NCBI RefSeq assembly: GCF_900519355.1
Contig: NZ_ULHE01000003.1
Span: 124,001-188,000 of the forward strand
DNA: 64,000 nt
Reading direction: 5' to 3'
Source of the DNA: Corynebacterium lactis
GTDB lineage: Bacteria > Actinomycetota > Actinomycetes > Mycobacteriales > Mycobacteriaceae
The position numbers and the translations under genes are program-made. This document shows positions 19,084-28,735 of the stretch, piece after piece. Under the pieces are notes generated by a model that did no database searches, was not told where the DNA came from, and saw nothing but the letters and a program-made list of their open reading frames with translations. The stretch's first letter is position 1, and the number at the start of each line of letters is the position of its first letter.

Positions 19084-19842
19084 ATGAGCACGAGACCCCG
19101 CACTCACCGTCGTTCCGCCGCCTGGGTGCCCGACCAGCACGGGGCTTGGTTCATGGTCACTGTCCCGCCGCTCACCGGGCTGGCGCTCCGCCCCACGTGG
19201 ACCGCGCTACTGGTCACCGCGACCTGGCTTGCCGGTTACTTCGCTTTCTTCGCCGTCAGCGTGTGGCTGCGTTCTCGGAGGCAGCTCCGTCACCGCCCTC
19301 CCGTCATCGCCTATAGCGCACTTACCACCGCATGTGGCCTTTGTGCACTGCTTGCCGACGTCTCGCTGCTGAAATGGGTGCCACTCATTGCCCCGCTAGC
19401 CGCGATCGCCATTTGGGAAACGTACCGGCGCAGGCCCAGGTCACTTGTCTCTGGGGTATCTACCGTGCTTGCAGCCAGCTTGATGGTTCCTGTCGTCGCT
19501 GGCGCTAGCGCCAGGGCCTGGGCTATCGGCTTAATCTATGCAGGGTTCTTCGTCGGGACCGTTCCTTACGTTAAAACTCTGATCCGCGAACGCGGTAGCA
19601 CGGCGTGGCTGGCCGGATCGGTCGCCTATCATCTGGCCCTTGCATGCATTGCAGTCGCTGCATTTGTCCGCGTAGGCGCCCCTTTAATCAAAGTCGGGGT
19701 GCCAGCAGTCGCAGCCCTTCTCCTCATCAGGTCTTTCACGATGCCGATCTCCGGCGCTGCGCGCGGCAGACCGTGGACTCCAAAGCAAGTAGGGCTTCTC
19801 GACGCCGTTCTAACGGTCGCCGTTGTTGTGGCCGCGTGGTAG
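19084..19842 (+). CDS. YwiC-like membrane protein
   Basis: A 252-residue membrane protein with about seven helices. The N-terminal signature WVPDQHGAWFMVTVPPLTGL is that of the YwiC-like family (PF14256), whose members begin with a P-x-x-HGAWxM-type motif. Its function is unknown. It is divergent from ribM, and its promoter must lie in the ~75-bp A/T-rich stretch 19,009-19,083. Codon use is slightly less GC-rich than its neighbours. Confidence 0.75.
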   Translation: MSTRPRTHRRSAAWVPDQHGAWFMVTVPPLTGLALRPTWTALLVTATWLAGYFAFFAVSVWLRSRRQLRHRPPVIAYSALTTACGLCALLADVSLLKWVPLIAPLAAIAIWETYRRRPRSLVSGVSTVLAASLMVPVVAGASARAWAIGLIYAGFFVGTVPYVKTLIRERGSTAWLAGSVAYHLALACIAVAAFVRVGAPLIKVGVPAVAALLLIRSFTMPISGAARGRPWTPKQVGLLDAVLTVAVVVAAW

Positions 19843-19901
19843 GAATGAAGTCCAACTGGGGAAAAATTTAACTGGGGAAAATTCTTGGGGGGATCCGAGT
19901 T

Positions 19902-20891
19902 TTGGACACCGTATTTCGTCATTCCGACGCATTCGAGCTCTCTCCGCCACGCGCGGAATTGAACAGGCATCCCGCGCTGGCGGACCTCGCACAGATGCCA
20001 CCGAGTAGTGGCAGGAACCGCTCCGGCTGGAGGCGATGGGTTCACCGCGCCACCGCGGGTGTCATTTCGCCGAAGGAATCGGCGTCGGCACGCGAATTGC
20101 GGTTGCTCCGCGAACGCGTGAGACAGCCTGCTCACGGCGACTACAGCATTGCGGTGGTGAGCGTAAAAGGTGGCGTTGGTAAGACCACAACGACAATGTG
20201 TCTGGGATTGACTTTCGCCGAGCACCGCAGCGACCGCGTGGTAGCGCTCGACGCGAACCCGGATTTCGGAACCCTTTCCACCAGGGTTGCCTCGGCCAAC
20301 CCAGCGACTCTTCGCGATTTGGTGGAAGCGCCGACAACGGAGCGCTACACCCAGGTACGGGCCTACGCCTCGCAGACGGTTAACCGGCTCGACATCATTG
20401 CCGGCGAGCACGACCCGTCGACCGCCACCGCGCTCCGAGGGGAGGAGTACCTCGCGGGCCTCGACATCCTTCGACGGCACTACACCCTCAGTCTGACCGA
20501 CTGCGGCACCGGGCTGTCGCAGCCCGTCATGGAACCAATTTTTAGGCAGGCGGACTGCATCATACTGGTGACGACGCCGGCGCTGGACGGGGTCAAGAGC
20601 GCCTGGACCACCCTGGACTGGCTCGCCGCCCACGGCTTCGAGGACCTGGTTCCCTCAACGGTCGTGGTAGTGAACACACTGACGCGCTCGGGGCTGGAGC
20701 ACGAACGCATCACAGCGCTATTTGGCCAGCGCTGTAGAGCGGTACAGGTAATCCCCCACGATGCGCACATCGCGCAGGGCAGCATCATCGATCTCGACTC
20801 ACTGCACCCGGCTACTACGCGCGCCTATTTGGAGCTGGCGGCCATGATCGCAGATGACTTCGCCCCGCGCTCTGGCCGGCACTGTTCGTAG
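19902..20891 (+). CDS. MinD/ParA-like P-loop ATPase
   Basis: A 329-residue protein: about 75 residues of variable N-terminus, then a deviant Walker A ATPase. The P-loop is AVVSVKGGVGKTTTTMCLGL (about 80-99), switch I/A' follows as VVALDANPDFGTLS, and LTDCGTGLSQPVMEP is the switch II region. The lack of a ParB partner and the long N-terminus fit the orphan MinD-like ATPases common in actinobacteria rather than chromosome ParA. The start is TTG at 19902, with GGGGGGA upstream; an internal start would remove only the variable N-terminus. It converges with the next gene. Confidence 0.8.
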   Translation: MDTVFRHSDAFELSPPRAELNRHPALADLAQMPPSSGRNRSGWRRWVHRATAGVISPKESASARELRLLRERVRQPAHGDYSIAVVSVKGGVGKTTTTMCLGLTFAEHRSDRVVALDANPDFGTLSTRVASANPATLRDLVEAPTTERYTQVRAYASQTVNRLDIIAGEHDPSTATALRGEEYLAGLDILRRHYTLSLTDCGTGLSQPVMEPIFRQADCIILVTTPALDGVKSAWTTLDWLAAHGFEDLVPSTVVVVNTLTRSGLEHERITALFGQRCRAVQVIPHDAHIAQGSIIDLDSLHPATTRAYLELAAMIADDFAPRSGRHCS

Positions 20892-20933
20892 CCGCACTTA
20901 GCGCAGAAACTAGCGTGGTAAATAACGCGGTAA

Positions 20934-22088
20934 TTAGCGCAGCGTCGCGCGAATCGCCTCCACGTCGACGTCCTCGGTGCGCGCCGGTTCGAACTTCGCG
21001 TTGCGGTCCTTGTCAATCAGCACCGCGCGCACGCCCTCCGCAAAGTTCGGACGGTGGCGCAGGTATTCCCCGAGGCGGAGTTCATTGTCCAGCGCCTTTC
21101 GAAGGCCGACGCCAGGCTCCGCATTGGCAGCGTAGAGCTCCACTGCCGCGACGAGGCTCTCCGGCGACGCCGCCTCCATGAGCGCCCGGAAGCGCTCGAT
21201 GTCTTCTTCCTCGCACGCCCCCGAGGAACCAGCCTCCGTCAGAGCCCTGTCGATCTCGGCCCAGGTGTCGGCGCCAAAGCAGGCCGAGATGCAGCCGTGC
21301 CACTCCGCGAGCTGCGGTCGGCCGATCAGCTCGATCGCCTCCGCCGAGTCCGGCTCGAGGCTGTACTTTTCCAGCGCCGCCTCGACGCCATCGGAGTCCG
21401 CCACAGCCAGGAAATCCGCCAGGCTTGCCGACGGCACGAAGTGGGTCGCCCACCCCGCCCACAGCATGTCGGCCGCGGTGAGCCGGTATCCGGTCAGTCC
21501 CGTAAAGCGCGCGATCGCCGGCGACGGGCCGCCGAGGGCGGTGTCCACATGCTGGGAAAAGTAGGTGATGCCGACATCGGGCACGAAACCGATGGCCATT
21601 TCCGGCATGGAGCAACTTGCCTTCTCCGTGACCACGCGGTGCGAACCGTGCAGGGACACGCCGAGGCCCCCGCCCATGGCGATGCCGTTGATGACGGCAA
21701 CATAGGGCTTGGCCTGGGCAAACTCCGCGATCAGGGCGTTCATGACGTACTCGTCGCGGAAGAAACGCTCGCCGTCCGAGGAGTCCCCGCTGAGAACCGA
21801 GTCCCTCACCGAGCGCACGTCGCCACCGGCGCAAAAGGCCTTGGGATGGTCCGAGGTCACGAGAACGTGGTCAACCGAGTCGTCGGTAAGCCAATCGGTG
21901 AGAGCGGCGGTGATGTCGACGACCATGTCGTGGTCGAGCGAATTCAGCGCCTTGGGACGGTTGAGCCGAAGGTGCCCGGAGCGCCCCGTGACGGAGCGCA
22001 ACACCTTCGGCTGGGTTGCAGCGCTATCGACTGCGGTGTTGGTTGCGGGGTTGGTTGCGGAGTTATCAGTGTTCGCGTTCGAAGTCAT
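20934..22088 (-). CDS. Enoyl-CoA hydratase/isomerase family protein, 3-hydroxyisobutyryl-CoA hydrolase-like
   Basis: A 384-residue crotonase-fold enzyme. HIBYL-CoA hydrolase features include LNRPKALNSLDHDMV, FCAGGDVRSV (oxyanion hole), GIAMGGGLGVSLHGSHRVVTE (second oxyanion glycine pair), MPEMAIGFVPDVGITYF with the catalytic Glu and Asp, and a long C-terminal domain (ENFAEGVRAVLIDKD-type segment). It would hydrolyse 3-hydroxyisobutyryl-CoA in valine breakdown. The first 25 residues are Asn/Thr/Ala-rich (NSATNPATNTA) and not family-like, so translation may begin later. It stands alone. Confidence 0.88.
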   Translation of the reverse strand: MTSNANTDNSATNPATNTAVDSAATQPKVLRSVTGRSGHLRLNRPKALNSLDHDMVVDITAALTDWLTDDSVDHVLVTSDHPKAFCAGGDVRSVRDSVLSGDSSDGERFFRDEYVMNALIAEFAQAKPYVAVINGIAMGGGLGVSLHGSHRVVTEKASCSMPEMAIGFVPDVGITYFSQHVDTALGGPSPAIARFTGLTGYRLTAADMLWAGWATHFVPSASLADFLAVADSDGVEAALEKYSLEPDSAEAIELIGRPQLAEWHGCISACFGADTWAEIDRALTEAGSSGACEEEDIERFRALMEAASPESLVAAVELYAANAEPGVGLRKALDNELRLGEYLRHRPNFAEGVRAVLIDKDRNAKFEPARTEDVDVEAIRATLR

Positions 22089-22157
22089 GCCAACTAGTGT
22101 GACACAGATTACTTCGCGAAGTGAAGCAAACCGGCGACGAATCCCGCGGGAGAAGGC

Positions 22158-23051
22158 TTACTTCTTGGACTTCTTCGCCTTCTTGGAAGACTTGCCGGAC
22201 TTGCCTGCCTTAGAGCCCTTGTCGACGTTGGCCTCCTCCAGCTTCGAGGCCACATCCGGAACGTAGCGGAACTCGGTGCGCGGCGGGCGCTCGTAGGTGC
22301 CCTCGGACTCCGGGCGAGCCGGAATCTCCGGAATCTCACGCTCGATGCGCTCGTAGGGAATGGTGGTCAGCAAGTGGTTGATGACGTTGATGCGCGAGCG
22401 CTTCTTGTCCTCCGACTCCACGGTGAACCACGGCGCGGACGGAATGTCGGTGTGGATAAACATCTCGTCCTTTGCGCGGGAGTAATCCTCCCAGCGGGTG
22501 ATGGACTCCAGGTCCATCGGCGAGAGCTTCCAGCGACGCAGCGGATCCTCGCGGCGGGAGGTGAAGCGCGCGACCTGCTCCTCATCAGAGACGGAGAACC
22601 AGTACTTACGCAGGATGATGCCGTCCTCAACCAGCAGGCGCTCGAAGATCGGGGCCTGGTGCAGGAAGCGACGGTATTCCTGGGAGGTACAGAACCCCAT
22701 GACGCGCTCGACGCCGGCGCGGTTGTACCAAGAGCGGTCGAAGATGACGATTTCGCCCGCGGTCGGCAACTTCTCGACGTAGCGCTGGAAGTACCACTGC
22801 CCCTTCTCACGGCTAGTCGGCGCGGGCAGCGCCTCGACGCGACAGGTGCGCGGATTCAGGTACTGGGTGATGCGCTTGATGGCAGAGCCCTTACCTGCGG
22901 CGTCACGGCCCTCCATGATGATGACGACGCGGGCGCCGGTCTCGACGACCCACTGCTGCATTTCCACGAGTTCGGCCTGGAGCTTCTTCAGCTCCTTCTC
23001 GTAGGCCTTCTTGTTGAGCTTCGGCGGGCGTTGGACATCATCGTTCTTCAT
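22158..23051 (-). CDS. ppk2: Polyphosphate kinase 2 family protein
   Basis: A 297-residue PPK2 of the one-domain type. Walker A is MEGRDAAGKGSAIKRI (about 48-63), Walker B is IVIFDRSWYNRAGVERVMGF, and the lid region has RREDPLRRWKLSPMDLES. These enzymes transfer phosphate between polyphosphate and nucleotides in the cytoplasm. The last ~20 residues are a Lys/Ser tail (KSGKSSKKAKKSKK), probably disordered and perhaps polyphosphate-binding. It lies 71 bases after ftsX on the same strand, where C. glutamicum has smpB. Confidence 0.93.
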   Translation of the reverse strand: MKNDDVQRPPKLNKKAYEKELKKLQAELVEMQQWVVETGARVVIIMEGRDAAGKGSAIKRITQYLNPRTCRVEALPAPTSREKGQWYFQRYVEKLPTAGEIVIFDRSWYNRAGVERVMGFCTSQEYRRFLHQAPIFERLLVEDGIILRKYWFSVSDEEQVARFTSRREDPLRRWKLSPMDLESITRWEDYSRAKDEMFIHTDIPSAPWFTVESEDKKRSRINVINHLLTTIPYERIEREIPEIPARPESEGTYERPPRTEFRYVPDVASKLEEANVDKGSKAGKSGKSSKKAKKSKK

Positions 23052-23122
23052 GCCATTAATCCTAACTTTTGGTGGTACCCAGCTCGAAAACGTACCCCTA
23101 GATCGCGCGATAAATTCGTGGA

Positions 23123-24025
23123 CTAACTCTTGGAGTAGAACCGCAGCGTAATTTGCGCCACAAGCCCTGCAAAGACCATGCCGATCAGGACCACGATCGG
23201 CGCGACAACCGCAATATCGCCCGTCGTGACAGGTGCAATAAGCTGCGCCTTGTACAGCCCGTCCAATGCCGGATCAACGACCGTCGCCTTGCCAGCAAAC
23301 AGCGCACCAACACCCAACAGGCCACCGATCAGCGATGCCACGACTGCCTCCAGGACGAAGGGCGCCTGCGTAAACCAGCGACTCGCACCGACCATACGCA
23401 TAATCTCGACTTCCTTGCGACGAGAAAACGCGGCAATCTGCACCATATTCGCAATCAGAAATACCGCTGCGATCGCCTGCACCGCGGCAATGAGGAACGT
23501 AGCATTTCGGACCGAATCGAGGTTACGGGCCGCGTTTCCGACGTCTTCCTTCTGGTCCGTGACGTGGTCCACCTGTGGCAGGTCACGCACGACGTCCAGC
23601 GGGCTTACATCGGTCGGATCAGTCAGCCGCACCATGACGACGGCCGGCAGCGACTCCGGCGTCGCGTTTTGTACAAGCGCCGGGTCCGTTTCCTTGAACA
23701 TCTCAACGAAATGGTCGAAGTTCTGCTGACGGTTTCGGTAAATCACCGATTCCACGCCGTCTTGCGCTTCGAGCTTGTCGACGACCTCCTTACACGGCGC
23801 GGAAGTACATGCGGCGTCTCCCGCAGAGATTTCCTCGTTCAGCTCAATTTGCACCTCAACGCGGTCGAGATACATATCTTTCGTGCGGTTGGTCAACTCG
23901 GTGACCAGTATCCCCGATGCTAGGAGCGCCAGCGAAATCGCGGTGGTGATGATCATGGCAATCGTCATAGTGACGTTGCGCCCGAGAGAGGAAAAAGCCT
24001 CACCAATTACGAAGCGAGTTTTCAT
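23123..24025 (-). CDS. ftsX: Cell division protein FtsX
   Basis: A 300-residue permease-like protein with the FtsX layout: one N-terminal helix (about 20-42), an extracellular domain (about 45-170, with two Cys in CTSAPCKEV that may pair), then three helices. The LRNATFLIAAVQAIAAVFLIANM and RRKEVEIMRMVGASRWF segments are family hallmarks. It partners FtsE and activates cell-wall hydrolases at the septum. The extracellular cysteine pair is seen in actinobacterial FtsX. It follows ftsE by 73 bases. Confidence 0.95.
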   Translation of the reverse strand: MKTRFVIGEAFSSLGRNVTMTIAMIITTAISLALLASGILVTELTNRTKDMYLDRVEVQIELNEEISAGDAACTSAPCKEVVDKLEAQDGVESVIYRNRQQNFDHFVEMFKETDPALVQNATPESLPAVVMVRLTDPTDVSPLDVVRDLPQVDHVTDQKEDVGNAARNLDSVRNATFLIAAVQAIAAVFLIANMVQIAAFSRRKEVEIMRMVGASRWFTQAPFVLEAVVASLIGGLLGVGALFAGKATVVDPALDGLYKAQLIAPVTTGDIAVVAPIVVLIGMVFAGLVAQITLRFYSKS

Positions 24026-24098
24026 TAGTTACAGTGCCTTTCGCAAAGACTTGAACAGTCTCAATAACAGTCTCGATCAGTTTTGGATGAGGTTTTCA

Positions 24099-24788
24099 CT
24101 AGCGCCCAAGGCCATAGACGCCAGTCGCGTCATCACGCACTAGCCGACCAAGTTCCAGCTCAAGGACACGCCTGCGCATCGAGTCCACCGCCCCATTGTC
24201 GTGGGTGGACATAATCACGGTGGTCCCGAGTCGGTTAATGCGATCGAGGAGCAGCATGATGTCACTTGAAGTTTCCGGATCGAGGTTACCCGTGGGCTCG
24301 TCGGCAAGCAGGATGAGAGGCCTGTTGACGAATGCACGAGCGATCGCGACACGCTGCTTCTCGCCGCCGGAGAGCTCATGCGGATAGCGGTTGGCCTTTC
24401 CGTCAAGGCCGACCATCTCGAGAGTTTCAGCTACGGCTTTGTCGATCTTCGCCTTCGGCTTGCCAATCACTTGAAGCGCGAAGGCAACGTTTTCGCAGAC
24501 GGTCTTCTTCGGCAGTAGGCGAAAGTCCTGGAAGACGTAGCCGATCTTCTGGCGAAGCTTCGGGATGTTTCGACGCGAGATCTTGGTGAGGTCCTGCCCC
24601 GCCACCATCAACGTGCCGGAGTCCGGCTTTTCCTCACGCACCATTAGGCGCAGGAAGGTCGACTTACCCGACCCCGAGGGCCCGATCAGGAAGACAAACT
24701 CCCCCTTCTCAATCTCCACCGAGATGTCATTGAGCGCCGGACGAGTCGAGGTTGAGTAGGACTTAGTTACTCCGTCAAATGTGATCAC
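24099..24788 (-). CDS. ftsE: Cell division ATP-binding protein FtsE
   Basis: A 229-residue ABC ATPase. Walker A is GPSGSGKST, the signature is [19 protein letters not shown], and Walker B is [17 protein letters not shown], the usual LolD/FtsE form. It works with FtsX at the division site and couples ATP hydrolysis to peptidoglycan hydrolase activation. The order prfB, ftsE, ftsX is conserved in actinobacteria, but here a divergent HNH gene and a 513-bp gap lie between prfB and ftsE. Confidence 0.95.
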   Translation of the reverse strand: MITFDGVTKSYSTSTRPALNDISVEIEKGEFVFLIGPSGSGKSTFLRLMVREEKPDSGTLMVAGQDLTKISRRNIPKLRQKIGYVFQDFRLLPKKTVCENVAFALQVIGKPKAKIDKAVAETLEMVGLDGKANRYPHELSGGEKQRVAIARAFVNRPLILLADEPTGNLDPETSSDIMLLLDRINRLGTTVIMSTHDNGAVDSMRRRVLELELGRLVRDDATGVYGLGR

Positions 24789-25301
24789 AGACTAAACCTT
24801 ATCCACAACAGCCACTCAAGTCACACCAATATCTCAACATCACGCACGTACATTTGCGTATCGCCCGCATGTATGCCAACTCCCCCACCTTCCAGACTCC
24901 CCCCAAACCCCCAGAAGGGGATAGCACTTCAGGTAACGACGTCCCGAACATCAGAACTACAAAATGAGCCACCAGAATATGGGGGAATACATTTTCGAAT
25001 TCGTGACCCATCATAAGTCGGGAGAGAACTTTTGTCTACACGTCACGCCAATCAAAAAAATCTACAACCCCCAGAAATTACCCCTTTACTTCGCATCTAT
25101 GTTCGACTACAGTCGACGGTGAGACGGAAGCCGCTGAAGGCAAGAAGTCGCTGAAAGCATCGAGGCCGAGCCGCCCGAAGGGTAAGGGCGCCCACCTTGT
25201 TCCATCCAGCGTTTCATTCAGCAAGTTCTTCAGTGTTTTTCGGGGGAAGTTAGCTACAGACTTTTAGGGCATTATCTAGGGCTTTTTCCAGGGGGAGGAC
25301 A
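24789..25301. other. Intergenic region between ftsE and the HNH gene
   Basis: A 513-bp gap between divergent genes. The ftsE-proximal half is A/C-rich and AT-richer than its surroundings; the rest carries GAAGCCGCTGAAGGC and AAGTCGCTGAAAGC, two imperfect copies of one ~15-base unit. No open frame in it looks coding. It must hold promoters for both neighbours; I cannot place them confidently. A perfect RBS (GGGGGAGG) precedes the HNH gene. Confidence 0.5.
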
Positions 25302-26666
25302 ATGCACCACAGGGGCCATTCATCACAAACATCGCAGACCTACGCCGAAGCTATGTCAGATTCCGCGCCACGCTTTCATCACGAGCATTCGCGTGGCCAG
25401 CCAGCCATGCTGGGAATTCAGCGGAACCGTATCGACCTCGCCTTGGCGCTGGCGTGTCTGCCTCCGGCCCCGCTTGCCGACGTTGAGGATCACGTTGCCC
25501 GTATAGCACCAGCTCTGGGTATGTCACGCTCCAAGGCGTTGCAATATGTTGACGTCGGAATGGAGTTGCAGCGGCTGCCACGGTTACGAAACTTGCTCGA
25601 GCACCGGGCGCACCTACCCTTTTTGCACCTTCGGACTATTGCCGCGGCAGTACTGCCGATTCAAGAAATGGACGTCGTGGAGCAGGTGGAGGACCGGCTC
25701 CTGGAGTTCGTTACTCCACGGAAGGATGGCGAAGTCTTGCGCGGAGTTCGCAGTCTGCACCTTTTCTTGCAGAAGGTCATCAACGAGATTGATCCGCTAC
25801 TCCGGCCGCGTGACTTCCCCGGCGAGGGCGTGAATGTCACTGCCCTCGAGCAGTCCATCACAGAGCTAAACCACGAAACAATTTCATTCGGCGAAACGGA
25901 CCTGCTCACCGAGATAACCATGGAGCTCGCGCCCGACAGAGCACTGGAGTTTCGCAGAATTTTGGAGGAGATTGGTGCAGATATGGACTGCACAAGGGTC
26001 GAGGCATTCACTCACCTATTGCGAGGAACCGCGCAGGTCACAGCAACCCTGAATCTCTACTGCCCTCTCACCGAAGACAAACCCAAGCGCGCGTGGATGG
26101 GTGGGGTCGGCTGGATCAGTGAAATTGCCACCGCGTCCTGGCTTGAGCGGGTCTCTGGTCTGCGAATTATGTCAGATGAGGTCTCGAACAGCTACGCCCC
26201 TACAGATCTCCAGCGAGCCTATGTGCAGGGGCGTGACGGCACGTGTCGTTTTCCCGGCTGCGAAGTCGACGCGACGCGTTGCGACATCGACCATATCGAG
26301 CCCTATAACCACGAATCCCCCGATGCGGGCGGAAAAACGGATACCCGAAATCTCCACTGCCTCTGCCGCAGGCATCACAACCTAAAGACCTCCGGGCTGT
26401 GGGACGTCACCCGCGACATTGATGGTGTCGAACACTGGACCTCAAAAGCGCCCGCGGCGAGCCAAAACCTCCCGCTCATTAGTACCGAGTCCGGTCCGAT
26501 GGCCGGCCACGGTCGCTATTCCTACGCGCTGCGGGGAATGAGAAAGGGCCAAACGCTGCGGGAATACAACGAGCGTCGGCTAGAAGTAATGAACCAATCG
26601 CGCACTCTAGTCGAGCAGGCACGAGAGGAGGTTTCCGGAAGTGCCCAAGCGGAACCGGGGTTTTAG
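25302..26666 (+). CDS. DUF222 / 13E12-repeat HNH endonuclease family protein
   Basis: A 454-residue protein with the two-part layout of actinobacterial 13E12 proteins: a helical DUF222 region (about 35-250) and a C-terminal HNH nuclease domain. The latter shows RDGTCRFPGCEVDATRCDIDH then NLHCLCRRHHNLKT, i.e. paired Cys for zinc, the DIDHI His and the final HH. Such proteins are multicopy and mobile in actinobacteria; their role is unknown. The start at 25302 follows GGGGGAGG. Codon use is less GC-rich than its neighbours, and it separates prfB from ftsE, which suggests insertion into a conserved cluster. Confidence 0.88.
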   Translation: MHHRGHSSQTSQTYAEAMSDSAPRFHHEHSRGQPAMLGIQRNRIDLALALACLPPAPLADVEDHVARIAPALGMSRSKALQYVDVGMELQRLPRLRNLLEHRAHLPFLHLRTIAAAVLPIQEMDVVEQVEDRLLEFVTPRKDGEVLRGVRSLHLFLQKVINEIDPLLRPRDFPGEGVNVTALEQSITELNHETISFGETDLLTEITMELAPDRALEFRRILEEIGADMDCTRVEAFTHLLRGTAQVTATLNLYCPLTEDKPKRAWMGGVGWISEIATASWLERVSGLRIMSDEVSNSYAPTDLQRAYVQGRDGTCRFPGCEVDATRCDIDHIEPYNHESPDAGGKTDTRNLHCLCRRHHNLKTSGLWDVTRDIDGVEHWTSKAPAASQNLPLISTESGPMAGHGRYSYALRGMRKGQTLREYNERRLEVMNQSRTLVEQAREEVSGSAQAEPGF

Positions 26667-26674
26667 GGAATTCC

Positions 26675-27787
26675 CTAGTCCTCCGACTGCTGCTGCGCCA
26701 TGCGCCAGCGAATGCCCGCCTCAAGGAAACCATCGATGTCTCCGTCGAGGACCGCCTGCGGGTTGTTGACCTCGTACTCGGTGCGCAGGTCCTTGACCAT
26801 CTGGTAGGGGTGCAGAACATAGGAGCGCATCTGGTTACCCCACGACGCGTTACCACCGGCGCCCAGAGCGTCGAGCTCGGCACGCTCCTCCTGGCGCTTA
26901 CGCTCGAGAAGCTTCGCCTGCAACACGCGCATGGCCGATGCCTTGTTCTGGTGCTGCGACTTTTCGTTCTGGCAGGTCACGACGATGCCGGTCGGAATGT
27001 GGGTCAGGCGCACCGCGGAGTCTGTCGTGTTGACGGACTGGCCGCCCGGCCCCGAGGAACGGTACACGTCGACGCGCAGGTCCGTCTCCGGGATGTCGAT
27101 GTGGTCGGTCTCCTCCACCACGGGCAGGACCTCGACCTCGGCAAAGGAAGTCTGGCGGCGCCCCTGGTTATCAAAGGGGCTAATGCGAACCAGCCGGTGC
27201 GCGCCCTGCTCGACGGAGAGCGTGCCATACATGTACTCGCCGTGAACGACAAAGGTCGCGGACTTGATGCCGGCCTCCTCCGCATAGGAGATGTCGTAGA
27301 CCTCGACCTTATGCCCGTGCTTGTCGGCCCACCGCAGGTACATGCGCATCAGCATCTCGGCCCAGTCGGCGGCATCTACGCCACCGGCGCCAGAGCGAAT
27401 GTTGATCACGGCCTCGCGCTCGTCGTAAGGCCCGGACAGCATGGTCGTGACCTCGAGAGACTCGATATCCCCGCGGAGCTCGGCGCGCTCGGCATCGGCC
27501 ATCTCCACGGCGTCGGTATCCTGCTCCTCTTCGGCGAGCTCGTACATGACCGCGACGTCGTCAAGCCGGGAACGCAGGGAGGAGATCTTCTTCATCTTCG
27601 CCTGCGCCTGGGACAGTGCGCTGGTGACCTGCTGAGCGTGATCGGGGTCGTCCCACAACGACGGGTCGGCCGCCTGGGCTTCGAGTTCCCTGATGCGATC
27701 TGAGAGCTCGTCAATGTCGACCACCTTTTCAATGGTGGTCAGGGTTGCATCGAGTTCTTTGAGGTCAGCAGTCACGTCCGGATTCAC
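26675..27787 (-). CDS. prfB: Peptide chain release factor 2
   Basis: A 370-residue class-1 release factor. The stop-codon recognition tripeptide SPF is in [17 protein letters not shown] and the peptidyl-transferase motif GGQ is in [21 protein letters not shown], so it reads UGA/UAA. The open frame runs far upstream, but family alignment puts the start at [23 protein letters not shown] at 27787 with AAGGTGG just upstream. There is no in-frame UGA with a frameshift site, unlike E. coli prfB. It is divergent from the IMPase/hisN pair and converges with the HNH gene; TAGGGAATTCCCTA (26,665-26,678) is a perfect palindrome at that junction. Confidence 0.96.
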   Translation of the reverse strand: MNPDVTADLKELDATLTTIEKVVDIDELSDRIRELEAQAADPSLWDDPDHAQQVTSALSQAQAKMKKISSLRSRLDDVAVMYELAEEEQDTDAVEMADAERAELRGDIESLEVTTMLSGPYDEREAVINIRSGAGGVDAADWAEMLMRMYLRWADKHGHKVEVYDISYAEEAGIKSATFVVHGEYMYGTLSVEQGAHRLVRISPFDNQGRRQTSFAEVEVLPVVEETDHIDIPETDLRVDVYRSSGPGGQSVNTTDSAVRLTHIPTGIVVTCQNEKSQHQNKASAMRVLQAKLLERKRQEERAELDALGAGGNASWGNQMRSYVLHPYQMVKDLRTEYEVNNPQAVLDGDIDGFLEAGIRWRMAQQQSED

Positions 27788-27817
27788 GGATACCACCTTA
27801 GCTTTAGAATAAGGCCT

Positions 27818-28693
27818 ATGTCTGAACCGACCCCAGAGACGACCCCAGCGACGACCCCAGAGACCCCGGAACTCGACGCCTTCATTGCCCAGCTCTCCGA
27901 TTCCATCGCGGCCACAGATACGGGCATCGCGGTGGCGATCGTGAAGCGCGCGGCCACTATCGCCTCGCGGATGCGCGCCGAGGGGCTGGTCACGGAGTAC
28001 AAGACGTCCATCTCGGATGTCGTCACCGCGGCAGACCGGGCCGCGGAGAAGTTTGTCGTCGACGCGCTGGCGCGACTGCGCCCCGAGGACGGCATCCTCG
28101 GCGAGGAGGGATCGGCGAAAGAATCGGCGTCGGGGCGCACGTGGGTCATAGACCCGGTCGACGGCACCTACAACTTCACCTCCGGCTCGGACTACTGGTG
28201 CAGCGCATTGGCCCTGGCCACGGGCGACGTGAACGACCCCGACGACCTCATCCTCGGCGCCGTGCATCGCCCCGCGACCGGCGAGACCTGGATCGGTGGC
28301 CCGGAGCTGCCGACCACCCGTATCAACCTAAACGGCACGGTCGACGACGTGCAGGTGGACAACCGCCCGCTGGCCGAGGTCTGCGCCGCGACGTACCTGC
28401 ACACCACCGTCGTCGGCTCGGACGACGAAACCGAGGTGGCCGCAACACGATCCTGGCTCGACGCGGTCTCACGCTGCGCGACCTGGCGCATGCTCGGCTC
28501 AGCTTCCGTGGACATGGCGGGCGTCGTCGACGGGCGCCTCGGCGTGTGGTTCCAGCGCGACGTCGCCCCCTGGGACTGGCTGCCGGGCCGCGCACTCATC
28601 GAAGGCGGCGGCGGAGACTGCGCCGCCGTGGGCCGCTGGAAGGTGGTCGGCTCGGAGGGCCAGGTCGCCGCGCTGCGCGCAGTATTGAAGTAG
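27818..28693 (+). CDS. Inositol monophosphatase family protein
   Basis: A 291-residue Li-sensitive phosphatase-fold protein. Metal-binding motifs are GILGEEGS (Glu for metal 1), [19 protein letters not shown] (DPxDGTxNF) and the C-terminal [18 protein letters not shown] (WDxxxG). The N-terminus is a Thr/Pro/Glu repeat ([14 protein letters not shown]) from a 9-12-bp DNA repeat. In C. glutamicum the same place next to prfB holds a cytoplasmic inositol phosphatase. It precedes hisN by 42 bases, with a tandem repeat in the gap. Confidence 0.88.
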   Translation: MSEPTPETTPATTPETPELDAFIAQLSDSIAATDTGIAVAIVKRAATIASRMRAEGLVTEYKTSISDVVTAADRAAEKFVVDALARLRPEDGILGEEGSAKESASGRTWVIDPVDGTYNFTSGSDYWCSALALATGDVNDPDDLILGAVHRPATGETWIGGPELPTTRINLNGTVDDVQVDNRPLAEVCAATYLHTTVVGSDDETEVAATRSWLDAVSRCATWRMLGSASVDMAGVVDGRLGVWFQRDVAPWDWLPGRALIEGGGGDCAAVGRWKVVGSEGQVAALRAVLK

Positions 28694-28730
28694 CGCAGTG
28701 CTGAAGTAACGCAGTTCTGAAGTAGTGTTA
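28680..28730 (+). repeat. Three imperfect 16-bp tandem repeats at the IMPase stop codon
   Basis: AGTATTGAAGTAGCGC, AGTGCTGAAGTAACGC and AGTTCTGAAGTAGTGT follow one another. The first copy contains the IMPase stop codon and each later copy repeats a TAA/TAG. It looks like slippage duplication of the gene's last codons. Confidence 0.8.
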
Positions 28731-28735
28731 CACGC

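Noticed and set aside
26675..27787. Programmed frameshift in prfB
   Set aside because: The frame is continuous with no in-frame UGA and no slippery site near the start.
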